In this document: in pieces, positions 1 to 6,044 of the stretch
How the letters are laid out: every line of letters starts with the position of its first letter
How positions within the stretch are numbered: the stretch's first letter is position 1
Source: Rhizobacter sp.
Lineage (GTDB): Bacteria > Pseudomonadota > Gammaproteobacteria > Burkholderiales > Burkholderiaceae
Length of the DNA stretch: 10,662 nucleotides
Direction of reading: 5' to 3'
Assembly: GCA_014379885.1 (NCBI GenBank)
Contig: JACMKW010000420.1
Coordinates: 1 to 10,662 of the forward strand
The notes under the pieces: model-generated
Seen by the model: only the letters and a program-made list of their open reading frames with translations
What the model was told of the DNA's origin: nothing
Databases searched by the model: none
Position numbers and translations under genes: made by a program

Positions 1-4
1 CTGC

Positions 5-104
5 AATTGGGCCGCAGCAGTCCATTTTTCACCGGCTTTTTGTCCCATAGCTACGGCTATGGGCCTGCAAACCCGGCAAAAACTGTCCTTGCTGGGGCCC
101 AATT
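5..104. repeat. Long imperfect palindrome downstream of pyrF
   Basis: The two halves are inverted copies of each other. The outer arms 5-13 and 96-104 are perfectly complementary (9 bp). After one mismatch, 15-19 pairs with 90-94. The centre is a perfect 8-bp stem (44-51 with 56-63) around a 4-base loop, TACG. Between them lie further matching blocks with small offsets, such as the CCGG and TTTT runs. It lies about 85 bp past the pyrF stop codon, so a transcript leaving pyrF would fold here. It could act as a terminator or RNA-stabilising structure, but there is no clear T-tract. The size and the two-level stem fit a dispersed intergenic repeat (REP- or MITE-like). That class assignment is inference. 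Confidence 0.6.
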
Positions 105-118
105 TCGCTTCGACGTCC

Positions 119-138
119 CAAGTCCGACAGGCTCCTAG
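119..138. repeat. Short intergenic repeat containing CGACAGGCTC
   Basis: This 20-bp stretch reads CAAGTCCGACAGGCTCCTAG on the plus strand. Its core CGACAGGCTC (125-134) recurs exactly at 9360-9369 and, inverted, at 9320-9329, inside the fliI-fliJ palindrome. From memory, elements of this type are common in intergenic DNA of high-GC proteobacteria. No function is assigned. Confidence 0.4.
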
Positions 139-189
139 CCGCATTGTGGGCATGAACCGGCGCGCAGACTGCAACCGAGTGTGGCGCGA

Positions 190-888
190 TCAAACGTGCG
201 GGGCTGCAGCGCAGACGGACAGGAAGGCCGCCTTCGGATCAGCGGCGTGCGCGATGGCACGGCCAATGACAAGGTGGGTCGACCCGGCGCGAAAGGCTTC
301 AGCAGGCGTGGCGGTGCGTGCCTGGTCGGTGGGCGCGTCACCGGGCAGTTGTGTGCCGGGGGTCACGATCAACATCCCGTGCGGTAACTGAGCCCGCAAC
401 CGCGCCGCCTCTTGCGGCGAGGCCACCACGCCGTGGCAGCCCGCGGCGGCGGCAAGCTGCGCGAGGCGAGTTACCTGCTCGTCGACACGGGCGGCAATGC
501 CGAGTTCTGCCAGGTCATCGTTGTGCAGGCTGGTGATGACGGTGAGCGCCAGCACCCGCAGGCGAGGGAAGGGACGCGCCGCTTCCACCGCCGCGCGCAA
601 CACCGCTGAACCGCCCATGGCGTGCACTGTGACCATGCTCACACCCAACGCCCCGGCGGCGGCCACCGCGCCCGCCACCGAGTGGGGTATCTCGTGCAGC
701 TTCAGGTCGAGAAAGATTTGCTTGCCCTGGGCCACCAGTTGCCGCACCAGGGCCGGGCCCTCGGCGGTGAGCAGTTGCAGGCCTACTTTGTAGAAGCTGG
801 CTTCATCACCCAGCAACGCGACCAGACGCAGCGCCTGCGCGTTCGTGTCGAAGTCGAGCGCCACGATGACGCGGTCGCTCGCGGTCAT
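190..888 (-). CDS. pyrF: Orotidine 5'-phosphate decarboxylase
   Basis: PyrF decarboxylates orotidine 5'-phosphate to UMP, the last step of de novo pyrimidine synthesis, in the cytoplasm as a dimeric TIM barrel. The 232-residue product has the short class I length. Visible motifs are the first strand with Asp12 (VALDF), Lys34 in FYKVG, the catalytic block DLKLHEIP (Asp61, Lys63), VTPG near the phosphate site, and the terminal LVIGRAI. The start at 888 is chosen because the family begins just before VIVALDF; an in-frame ATG at 990 would add 34 unrelated residues lying inside the upstream gene. The start overlaps that gene's stop (ATGA), so translation is probably coupled; no good Shine-Dalgarno is visible. 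Oddity: the partner-subunit Asp of the family signature D-x-K-x-x-D is Glu66 here, and the following Thr is Ser70. Confidence 0.95.
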   Translation of the reverse strand: MTASDRVIVALDFDTNAQALRLVALLGDEASFYKVGLQLLTAEGPALVRQLVAQGKQIFLDLKLHEIPHSVAGAVAAAGALGVSMVTVHAMGGSAVLRAAVEAARPFPRLRVLALTVITSLHNDDLAELGIAARVDEQVTRLAQLAAAAGCHGVVASPQEAARLRAQLPHGMLIVTPGTQLPGDAPTDQARTATPAEAFRAGSTHLVIGRAIAHAADPKAAFLSVCAAAPHV

Positions 889-1283
889 CGGGCAGGTTTT
901 GCGCTCGCGCAAGGCTGCGCATCCAGCGTCTTCTCTCCAAACACGAACGATCCGGTCTGGATCTTTCCGCCACGCACCTGGTAGACGCACACCAGCTCGA
1001 TGCGGCCCGGGCCTTCTGGAAAGGTGCGTGTCACTTCTTCGTGGTCGATCACCACGTTGCCCATCACTGAACGCTGGATCAGCCTGGCATGCAGGTTGGG
1101 TTCGGCGAAGCGCGGCGCCGTGCGGGTGCGCATCTCGGCGTGGCCCTGGGCCACCAGTTTCGCGGGGTGTTCAAACTGTTGTGCGTCTTCGGCGTAGGTG
1201 GCCAGCCAGGCCTCCAGATCGCGGGCGTTGTAGGCGTCCAGTTGGCGCTGGACCACAGTTTGCGGGGAAGGGTGGTTGTCCAT
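885..1283 (-). CDS. NTF2-like / SnoaL-like fold protein
   Basis: The 132-residue soluble protein has the hallmarks of the small cone-shaped NTF2/SnoaL superfamily. It opens with an N-terminal helix (VVQRQLDAYNARDLEAWLATYAED, about residues 10-33), then a strand-rich half with RTRTAPRF, VVIDHEEVTRTF and a final IELVCVYQVRGGKIQTGSFVFG. It most resembles the steroid-isomerase-like 'nuclear transport factor 2 family' proteins. These bind diverse small hydrophobic ligands or act as isomerases or cyclases, so no substrate can be assigned. There is no signal peptide. It sits between a small exported protein gene (15-bp gap) and pyrF (ATGA overlap), so the three are probably co-transcribed. The family call is by pattern; the catalytic role is unknown. 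Confidence 0.85.
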   Translation of the reverse strand: MDNHPSPQTVVQRQLDAYNARDLEAWLATYAEDAQQFEHPAKLVAQGHAEMRTRTAPRFAEPNLHARLIQRSVMGNVVIDHEEVTRTFPEGPGRIELVCVYQVRGGKIQTGSFVFGEKTLDAQPCASAKPAR

Positions 1284-1298
1284 TTGTGGGCACGGCCT

Positions 1299-1595
1299 TC
1301 AGGGTGATGAAGCGGGGCCCGATGCCGGCAGGCCGATCTTGCGGGCGGTTCTTTCGATGGCGGTGCCCGCGGCCGACGCGCCTCGCCCCACCGCACTGGC
1401 CGCCGTCTTGACACCACGCTCCACGGCGTTGCCCGCGGTGTGCGCGCCGCGCTTGACGGCACCTTCCACCTTCACGGCCACTGCGGAGGCTTTGGTCGCG
1501 ACGGAACTGGCGGCTTCGGACGCGCCGGCCGAGGCGCTTGCAGTGGCCGACGCAAGCAGGCCGAAAAGCATCAGGGTTCGCAGGTAGGTGGGCAT
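1299..1595 (-). CDS. Small exported alanine-rich protein with four 11-residue repeats
   Basis: I do not recognise a named family. The 98-residue product starts with a plausible signal peptide (Met1 to about Ala23, hydrophobic core LMLFGLLASATASA). The mature part is almost only Ala, Gly, Ser, Val, Lys and Arg. Residues 46-89 form four consecutive 11-residue units beginning AVKRG, AVERG, AVGRG and AIERT, with consensus A-V/I-x-R-G-x3-A-A/G-x. Such 11-mers occur in LEA-like and other amphipathic-helix proteins, so a periplasmic, envelope- or surface-associated helix is plausible but unproven. The start at 1595 is chosen because GAGGAG lies at good spacing upstream on this strand and the signal peptide begins there; an upstream ATG at 1670 adds a polar tail with no such signal. 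It is probably the first gene of the cluster leading to pyrF. Confidence 0.75.
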   Translation of the reverse strand: MPTYLRTLMLFGLLASATASASAGASEAASSVATKASAVAVKVEGAVKRGAHTAGNAVERGVKTAASAVGRGASAAGTAIERTARKIGLPASGPASSP

Positions 1596-1852
1596 GGCGG
1601 GCTCCTCTGTGTGTGCCGGGGCATTCGATGATAACGAGGGCCTGTTTCGACGCCAGGCGCCGTTGGCCAAAGGTGCAGCTGAGCAATGCCACTACTCAGG
1701 TGTCGAGATAGAGAGCCTGCGTTCAAGGCAACCCGCATTTGCATTTGCATTTGCATTTGCATTTGCATTTGCATTTGCAATGGTCGCGACGTCAACCCCC
1801 AGCGGCGGGCAGCGTTGACACCTCATCGAAGCAAACGCAGGGATGGTCAACC
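1596..1852. promoter_or_regulatory. Divergent intergenic region between an exported-protein gene and a secreted-protein gene
   Basis: This 257-bp gap separates two divergent gene starts (1595 leftward, 1853 rightward), so it should hold promoters for both directions. The visible landmarks are the leftward Shine-Dalgarno next to 1595, a tandem hexanucleotide tract at 1735-1779, and an AGGGA about 9 bases before the ATG at 1853. No convincing paired -35/-10 boxes were found by eye in either direction. Confidence 0.45.
1735..1779. repeat. Tandem hexanucleotide repeat (GCATTT)x7 plus GCA
   Basis: Seven perfect head-to-tail copies of GCATTT (1735-1776) are followed by a partial GCA. The tract lies in the divergent gap, 74 bp upstream of the start at 1853. 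Tracts like this can change copy number by strand slippage. The unit is a multiple of three, so gain or loss would not shift a reading frame. Any effect would come from altered promoter or operator spacing. It is far more AT-rich than its surroundings. Confidence 0.95.
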
Positions 1853-2551
1853 ATGCCACAACACGTACATCGCGAGGTCCGGCGAGACCTGACGCAGCGC
1901 AGCCGTTTTCGACAGTTCATTCCGATCGTCTGCGCGCTCTCTGCCGCACTCGGTGTTGCCGTGCCCTGTGCCGCCGCGGGCATCGAGATCGCGGGCACTG
2001 GCAGTTTCAAGCCCTTGTCTGTGGACCGACTTGCCAAGGTGCCGCAAGAAACGGCGTTCTCCAAGACTGATCTTTTGTCAGGCGTCTGGTCGTTCCAGTT
2101 GCGCTATGAAGACAACGCGCCGGACACTGACCCCGACCACGATGTGGGGCGCTACAGCGGTGCCCTCCGGGCGATCCAACTGACCATCGGGGCGACGACC
2201 ATTTCGTTGCCCCTGGAAAACGCCGAGCTGGTCGTGAGCGACGGTGGCCTGGGGTTTCCTGATCGGGAATCGATCAGGGTGAAATCATGGTTGGCAACCC
2301 CGGCTGGCATTCTTCGTTTCAGCTGGGTTCAAAGTAACCACTCGCCCAACCGACCCGACCTGCGCGGCGCGCCGGGTTCCTTGGCAAGCGATGCGCTACC
2401 TCCATATTCCGTTCTCGCAAACCTGCCGACTTCGAGCCGCTTTGACAGGTTCGTCACCCTCGAATTGAGCGCTCCAACATCCGTGCAGCCTCTTCTCTAC
2501 GTGAGCTCATCGCAGGTCTCAGTTGCTGCCAAGTTGGCGGCCGCCAAATGA
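1853..2551 (+). CDS. Predicted secreted protein of unknown function
   Basis: The 232-residue product has a long arginine-rich N-region (residues 1-21), a hydrophobic core (about 22-38) and a likely signal peptidase site near the Ala triplet at 40-42. The mature part is rich in beta-strand patterns. It includes an acidic stretch at 87-97 (Asp87, Asp91, Asp93, Asp95, Asp97) followed by VGRYSGAL and LTIGATTISL. This resembles the single beta-sandwich domain seen in many exported, often PEP-CTERM-linked, hypothetical proteins, but no PEP-CTERM tail is present. Function is unknown. The start at 1853 is chosen because AGGGA precedes it and the signal peptide follows; extending to 1739 would only translate the hexamer repeat as alternating His-Leu. 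Its stop overlaps an in-frame ATG of the next gene (ATGA at 2548), so the two are probably one transcript. Confidence 0.7.
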   Translation: MPQHVHREVRRDLTQRSRFRQFIPIVCALSAALGVAVPCAAAGIEIAGTGSFKPLSVDRLAKVPQETAFSKTDLLSGVWSFQLRYEDNAPDTDPDHDVGRYSGALRAIQLTIGATTISLPLENAELVVSDGGLGFPDRESIRVKSWLATPAGILRFSWVQSNHSPNRPDLRGAPGSLASDALPPYSVLANLPTSSRFDRFVTLELSAPTSVQPLLYVSSSQVSVAAKLAAAK

Positions 2552-2562
2552 AGAGGTCAAGC

Positions 2563-2937
2563 ATGCGAAACCTTTCGTTCACTCTCCCCTTGCGTCGCGC
2601 CGCAGCGCTGGTTTGTCTTGTGGTGCTTGCCGGTTGCGGCGGCAGTGTCGACGTTGTGGTCGACGCCCCGCCACCGCCACCGCCGCCCCTCGCAGAATTG
2701 GACATCGTGCTGACTCGCGTCGGCCCGGAGGCCGTCCAGATCGACTGGAGCGACGACCCGGAAGCCGCGAGCTTCGTGGTACGTCGCAATGCCCGCACAC
2801 TTGCGCGGGTCGATGCAGTCACCCTGATCGACGCTTCGGTTCAGTTCGATGGTTATTACTGCTACGACGTGGCGGGCTTCGACCGCGCTGGCGTGCTCGT
2901 GTCAACGAGCGACGTGGCTTGCATCACCGTGTTCTGA
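2563..2937 (+). CDS. Small lipoprotein with fibronectin type III-like domain
   Basis: The 124-residue product carries a lipoprotein signal peptide: Arg11-Arg12, a hydrophobic core AAALVCLVVLAGC, and a lipobox Leu-Ala-Gly-Cys ending at Cys25. After the lipidated Cys come an Asp/Val spacer and a run of seven prolines (36-42), a typical flexible tether. The remainder looks like one fibronectin III-type beta-sandwich: VQIDWSDDP, FVVRRN, then YYCYDVAGFDRAG. Two Cys residues near the C-terminus could form a disulfide. It should sit in the outer membrane or periplasm. An ATG at 2548 overlaps the preceding stop, but AAGAGG (2551-2556) six bases before 2563 favours the later start. Role unknown; pairing with the upstream secreted protein suggests they act together. 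Confidence 0.75.
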   Translation: MRNLSFTLPLRRAAALVCLVVLAGCGGSVDVVVDAPPPPPPPLAELDIVLTRVGPEAVQIDWSDDPEAASFVVRRNARTLARVDAVTLIDASVQFDGYYCYDVAGFDRAGVLVSTSDVACITVF

Positions 2938-2984
2938 AGCCAGCGTGCTGGGTTGAGCACAAAACGCAAGCGCGGCCCAGAGGC

Positions 2985-3776
2985 TCACCCCCTCAGGTGC
3001 GTGAGGATCGCCCGTTGCACGCTGAGCAGCGCACGCTTTTGCTCGTAGCCCAAGAAATGCCTTGTCGGCACGGGGTCGAAACCCAGCTCCTTGCCAATGC
3101 TGAAGGGCGGTGTCGGCAATAGCCGCGGCTGCCCGAGGCGAGCCATGTGTTCAGTGGTGAGTGACCAGGCTGGGTTGCTGAAGTCTTGCGGCCAACCATC
3201 GGTGACCAGCAGATCGAGTCGCGTGTCGGGCAACGCACTGAAGCGCACCTGATCGTGTTGCGCATGGAATTCGGTGGGGCAGAAGTGATGCACCGTGAAC
3301 CTCAGCACTGAGGCCAGGTCGTGCCACGACCGCAGCACGTTGGTGGGTGGCCCCCACAAGCCGATTTGCAATTGCTGCAACGGCCCCAGCAACGATTCAA
3401 CGGCGAACGCGTCGGCCAATACCTCGCAAGGGTGGCCCGCGCTTGACATGGCGTTGACCACCGGGCGGCGTGAGGCCAGGGCGAATTCCTGCAACCGCGT
3501 GTGGTTGGATTCGCGCACCACGTACAGGTCGTAGAACGGATCGAGGTAGCCGGCGAGGTCACACACCCGCTCGGTTGACTTCAGCAGGTTCGGCAGCTCG
3601 GTGCACGCCAGGCCGAGGTCACGAAAGGCCTGGATGAAGGTGGTGCGGGTGCGCACGCCGTTGCCTTCGAACGACCACGCGACCGTGCCCTCTTTGCGCG
3701 TGACAGGTGCGGTGGCGCTCGCCCAGATCGAGCGAATGTCGCTCGCGCTGAGGTCGGTGATGCTGATGAGGCGCAT
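2985..3776 (-). CDS. Divergent aspartate/ornithine carbamoyltransferase-fold protein
   Basis: The 263-residue protein aligns by eye along its length with ornithine carbamoyltransferase (usually about 305-335 residues). The phosphate-binding STRTR motif appears as GVRTR (Arg42, Thr43, Arg44 kept; Ser-Thr replaced by Gly-Val). Arg88 matches the next carbamoyl-phosphate arginine. HPTQ/HPCQ is HPCE (115-118), followed by the usual LAD. Asp193 in VTDGW matches the TDVW aspartate, but the SMG loop after it is missing. The HCLP catalytic-cysteine motif is replaced by RLLPT (218-222). The C-terminal EQKRALLSVQRAIL matches the DQAENR helix. The fold call is firm; ornithine as substrate is doubtful. 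It lies 88 bp downstream of fliE on the same strand, with a hairpin between. No strong ribosome-binding site is visible. It could be a carbamoyltransferase with another acceptor or a non-catalytic paralogue. Confidence 0.8.
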   Translation of the reverse strand: MRLISITDLSASDIRSIWASATAPVTRKEGTVAWSFEGNGVRTRTTFIQAFRDLGLACTELPNLLKSTERVCDLAGYLDPFYDLYVVRESNHTRLQEFALASRRPVVNAMSSAGHPCEVLADAFAVESLLGPLQQLQIGLWGPPTNVLRSWHDLASVLRFTVHHFCPTEFHAQHDQVRFSALPDTRLDLLVTDGWPQDFSNPAWSLTTEHMARLGQPRLLPTPPFSIGKELGFDPVPTRHFLGYEQKRALLSVQRAILTHLRG

Positions 3777-3840
3777 GGCGTGCCCAGGCGAACCTGGCAG
3801 TGTTCGGCAGGGAACACATTCTCAGCGCAAGCAGGCGTGT

Positions 3841-3856
3841 GGCCGGAAAACCGGCC
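3841..3856 (-). terminator. Terminator-like hairpin after fliE
   Basis: A perfect 6-bp GC stem (GGCCGG / CCGGCC) closes a 4-base loop, 8 bp past the fliE stop and before the carbamoyltransferase-like gene. TGTG at 3837-3840 can extend it by pairing with CACA at 3860-3863 across a bulge. There is no T-run after it in the direction of fliE transcription, so termination would be partial or absent. Confidence 0.35.
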
Positions 3857-3864
3857 CGCCCACA

Positions 3865-4191
3865 TCACACCTGCATGTTCATGATTTCCGAGTACGCCTG
3901 AACCAGTTTGTTGCGCACCTGCAGCGTGGCCTGGAAACCGATCTGCGCCTTTTGCATGGCCACCATGGTTTCTTCCAGGCTGACGGTGGGGTTGCCCATC
4001 TGCACCTGTTTTTGCATCTCACCCGCCTGGTTCTGGCTGTCGCTCACTGCACGCAGCGCTTGTGTGAGCTGCTGCTGGAAGCCCGCCCCGTTGACCTGCT
4101 TGCCGGCGTTGACCAGCGGCATGCCGTTCGTTCCCAGGCCGGCGCGGGCGGCGGCTTGAGCGAAGTTGAAGGGTTTGAGGGTGACGTCCAT
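3865..4191 (-). CDS. fliE: Flagellar hook-basal body protein FliE
   Basis: FliE is a small export substrate that joins the MS ring to the proximal rod. At 108 residues it has the family length. The middle and C-terminal part carry the family pattern: GFQQQLTQALRAVSDSQNQAG (about 37-57), then NPTVSLEETMVAMQKAQIGFQATLQVRNKLVQAYSEIMNMQV to the end. This is the conserved helical tail of rod-type proteins. The start at 4191 (MDVTLKPF) is preferred over an upstream ATG at 4266, which adds a Cys/His-rich stretch unlike FliE and would fill the divergent promoter region. No clear Shine-Dalgarno is seen. It is transcribed away from fliF, the arrangement known from enteric and many betaproteobacterial flagellar loci. 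Confidence 0.95.
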   Translation of the reverse strand: MDVTLKPFNFAQAAARAGLGTNGMPLVNAGKQVNGAGFQQQLTQALRAVSDSQNQAGEMQKQVQMGNPTVSLEETMVAMQKAQIGFQATLQVRNKLVQAYSEIMNMQV

Positions 4192-4346
4192 GGAACAGAA
4201 CTTTAGGGGTTTATGTAAGCAGGGATGTCTGGAACTGGCCGCTGTTTGGGAGCCTGTTCGGCCCATCCTGCCCCCTCAAGTTTCCAAATAATCGTTCCCA
4301 TTCGGGCGGTCTTTGCCTGCTCGTTAATGGACGACATCCCATCAAT
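4192..4346. promoter_or_regulatory. Divergent fliE / fliF control region
   Basis: This 155-bp AT-richer gap lies between the starts of fliE (leftward) and fliF (rightward) and should carry both promoters. In enterics the equivalent gap is activated by FlhDC. CAAATAATCG near 4284-4293, preceded by AAGTTTCC, loosely resembles half of an FlhDC box (AAYGS-N2-3-AAATARCG) with one inserted base. A second, inverted half is not convincing. No good sigma-54 (GG-N10-GC) or sigma-28 pair was found. The region is a strong expectation from context; the exact site is speculative. Confidence 0.5.
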
Positions 4347-6035
4347 ATGGACAACGCGGTCGCTATTGCCAACCCCAACCAGTTAGCCACCACGGCCGGC
4401 TTCGGCGCGCGCTTGGTGGCGTTGCCGGTCAAGAGCCGCATCAGCCTGGGCGTGGGCATTGCGGCGCTGATCGCGGTGCTGGCCGCCATCACGCTGTGGA
4501 GCAGCCAGGGTGACTACAAGGTGCTGTACGCCAACCTGTCCGACAAAGACGGTGGCGCGATCATTGCCCAGCTCTCGCAGATGAACGTGCCCTACCGCCA
4601 CTCTGAAGGCGGCTCGGCCATCCTGGTGCCGGCGGCACAAGTTCACGACCTGCGCCTGAAGCTCGCTTCTGCCGGCCTGCCCAAGGGCTCGGTGGTGGGC
4701 TATGAGCTGATGGATGGCGCGCGTTTCGGCCAGACACAATTTCAGGAACGCCTCACTTTCCAGCGCGGCCTCGAAGGCGAGCTCACCCGCTCCATCACGG
4801 CCATGCCTTCCGTGCAAAACGCACGCGTGCACCTGGCGCTGCCCAATCAGAATGGGTTCTTCCGCGAACAGCAAAAGCCCAGTGCCTCTGTGATGCTCTC
4901 GCTCTACCCCGGCCGCACACTCGACCGCGCTCAGGTCGCCGGCATCGTGCATCTGGTGTCCAGCAGCGTGCCGGAGATGAACCCCAAGGCGGTGAGCGTG
5001 CTCGACCAGACCGGCACCTTGCTCTCGGGTGCAAGTGACACCTCCTCGGGCGCCGGGCTCGACGCGCAGCAGCTCCAATACGTGAACCAGATCGAGGCGA
5101 GCTACAACAAGCGCATCCTCGACATCCTGGAGCCGGTGGTGGGCCGCGACAACCTGCGTGCCCAGGTCACGGCCGACGTCGATTTTTCACAAACCGAATC
5201 GACCTCCGAAGAGTTCAAGCCCAACCAAGGCGCCGCTGCACAGGCCACTGTGCGCAGCATGCAAAACAGCGAGCAGAACGGCAGCAACGGTGCCGGTGCC
5301 ACCGGCATCCCCGGTGCCACCTCCAACCAACCGCCGGTGGCCGCGACGGCACCACTGACGGGCGCTTCACAGCCGCTGCAAACAGCCCAAGGCGGCGGCG
5401 CAGGTGGCCAGAGCAACAGCAGCCGCAATGCGGTGACCAACTACGAAGTCGACAAAACGGTGAAGGTGACGCGCAACGCCACTGGCACCGTGAAGCGCCT
5501 CAATGCCGCCGTGGTGGTGAACCACCGCAGCACCACCGACCCCAAGGGCAAGACCAGCGTGGTGCCGCTCACCTCTGACGAGCTGGAAAAACTCAACGTG
5601 CTGGTGCGCGAAAGCATCGGCTTCAAACAAGACCGCGGTGACTCGGTCAAGGTGATCAACGCCCCCTTCAAGATCGAAGCCATCCAGAAAGACGACACGC
5701 CGCTGTGGAAGCAGCCGCAAACCGTCGACATGTTGCGTGCCGGTGCCGTGCCGGCCGCCCTGGCCCTGGTGGCCCTGGTGATCGTGTTCGTGCTGATCCG
5801 CCCGGCGCTCAAGGCAGCTGCGCAGCCCGCATTGACCGATGCGCGTGGCAACACGCTCAACGCCACGGTGGGTGACCAGGAGGTACTGCCTGTTGTACCG
5901 GAAGAATTCTTGCGCATCGAGTCGCCCAAGGTCAGCGCCCACCTACACAGTGCGCGTGCCTTCGCGAAAGAGAACCCCACCGCGGTGGCGAGCATCGTGC
6001 GCGGCTGGGTGAACGGCGACACGCTCAAGGCATAA
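4347..6035 (+). CDS. fliF: Flagellar MS-ring protein FliF
   Basis: FliF assembles in the inner membrane into the MS ring that houses the export gate and carries FliG. The 562-residue protein shows the full architecture. A first membrane helix lies at about 32-51. The periplasmic YscJ-type and FliF domains follow (DYKVLYANLSDKDGG; GYELMDGARFGQTQFQERL; MPSVQNARVHLALP). A low-complexity Gly/Ser/Asn/Gln linker spans about 300-365. A second ring-building part begins at NYEVDKTVKVT, the second membrane helix is at about 465-487, and the cytoplasmic tail ends with the FliG-binding helix (FAKENPTAVASIVRGWVNG). It is first of the rightward operon, with fliG 9 bp downstream. No strong Shine-Dalgarno precedes the ATG; the start is placed by the conserved N-terminal layout. 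Confidence 0.97.
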   Translation: MDNAVAIANPNQLATTAGFGARLVALPVKSRISLGVGIAALIAVLAAITLWSSQGDYKVLYANLSDKDGGAIIAQLSQMNVPYRHSEGGSAILVPAAQVHDLRLKLASAGLPKGSVVGYELMDGARFGQTQFQERLTFQRGLEGELTRSITAMPSVQNARVHLALPNQNGFFREQQKPSASVMLSLYPGRTLDRAQVAGIVHLVSSSVPEMNPKAVSVLDQTGTLLSGASDTSSGAGLDAQQLQYVNQIEASYNKRILDILEPVVGRDNLRAQVTADVDFSQTESTSEEFKPNQGAAAQATVRSMQNSEQNGSNGAGATGIPGATSNQPPVAATAPLTGASQPLQTAQGGGAGGQSNSSRNAVTNYEVDKTVKVTRNATGTVKRLNAAVVVNHRSTTDPKGKTSVVPLTSDELEKLNVLVRESIGFKQDRGDSVKVINAPFKIEAIQKDDTPLWKQPQTVDMLRAGAVPAALALVALVIVFVLIRPALKAAAQPALTDARGNTLNATVGDQEVLPVVPEEFLRIESPKVSAHLHSARAFAKENPTAVASIVRGWVNGDTLKA

Positions 6036-6044
6036 GAGAACAGC

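Noticed and set aside
59..391. Plus-strand open frame over the left palindrome and the pyrF 3' end
   Set aside because: It crosses the palindrome and reads antisense to pyrF; the product is Arg/Ala-rich with no recognisable domain.
1815..1820. Perfect TTGACA upstream of the secreted-protein gene
   Set aside because: No -10 box lies 16-18 bp after it, and the start codon follows too closely for a leader.
1739..1852. In-frame N-terminal extension of the secreted protein reading as alternating His-Leu
   Set aside because: It is only the GCATTT tract translated. The start at 1853 has a ribosome-binding site and is followed by a normal signal peptide.
2940..2951. CCAGC-GT-GCTGG hairpin in the convergent gap after the lipoprotein gene
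   Set aside because: A two-base loop, only five pairs and no T-run make it too weak to call a terminator.
4196..4207. TAAAGTTC on the minus strand, like a sigma-28 -35 box
   Set aside because: It ends a few bases before the fliE ATG and has no GCCGATAA partner, so it cannot drive fliE.
4231..4312. Sigma-54-like candidates (CTGGCC...TTGGG and CGGGCGG...TTTGC)
   Set aside because: Neither keeps both GG and GC at the required 10-base spacing.
4222..4340. 8-bp inverted repeat GGGATGTC / GACATCCC in the fliE-fliF gap
   Set aside because: The arms are over 100 bp apart and such a match is not unlikely by chance in a gap this size.
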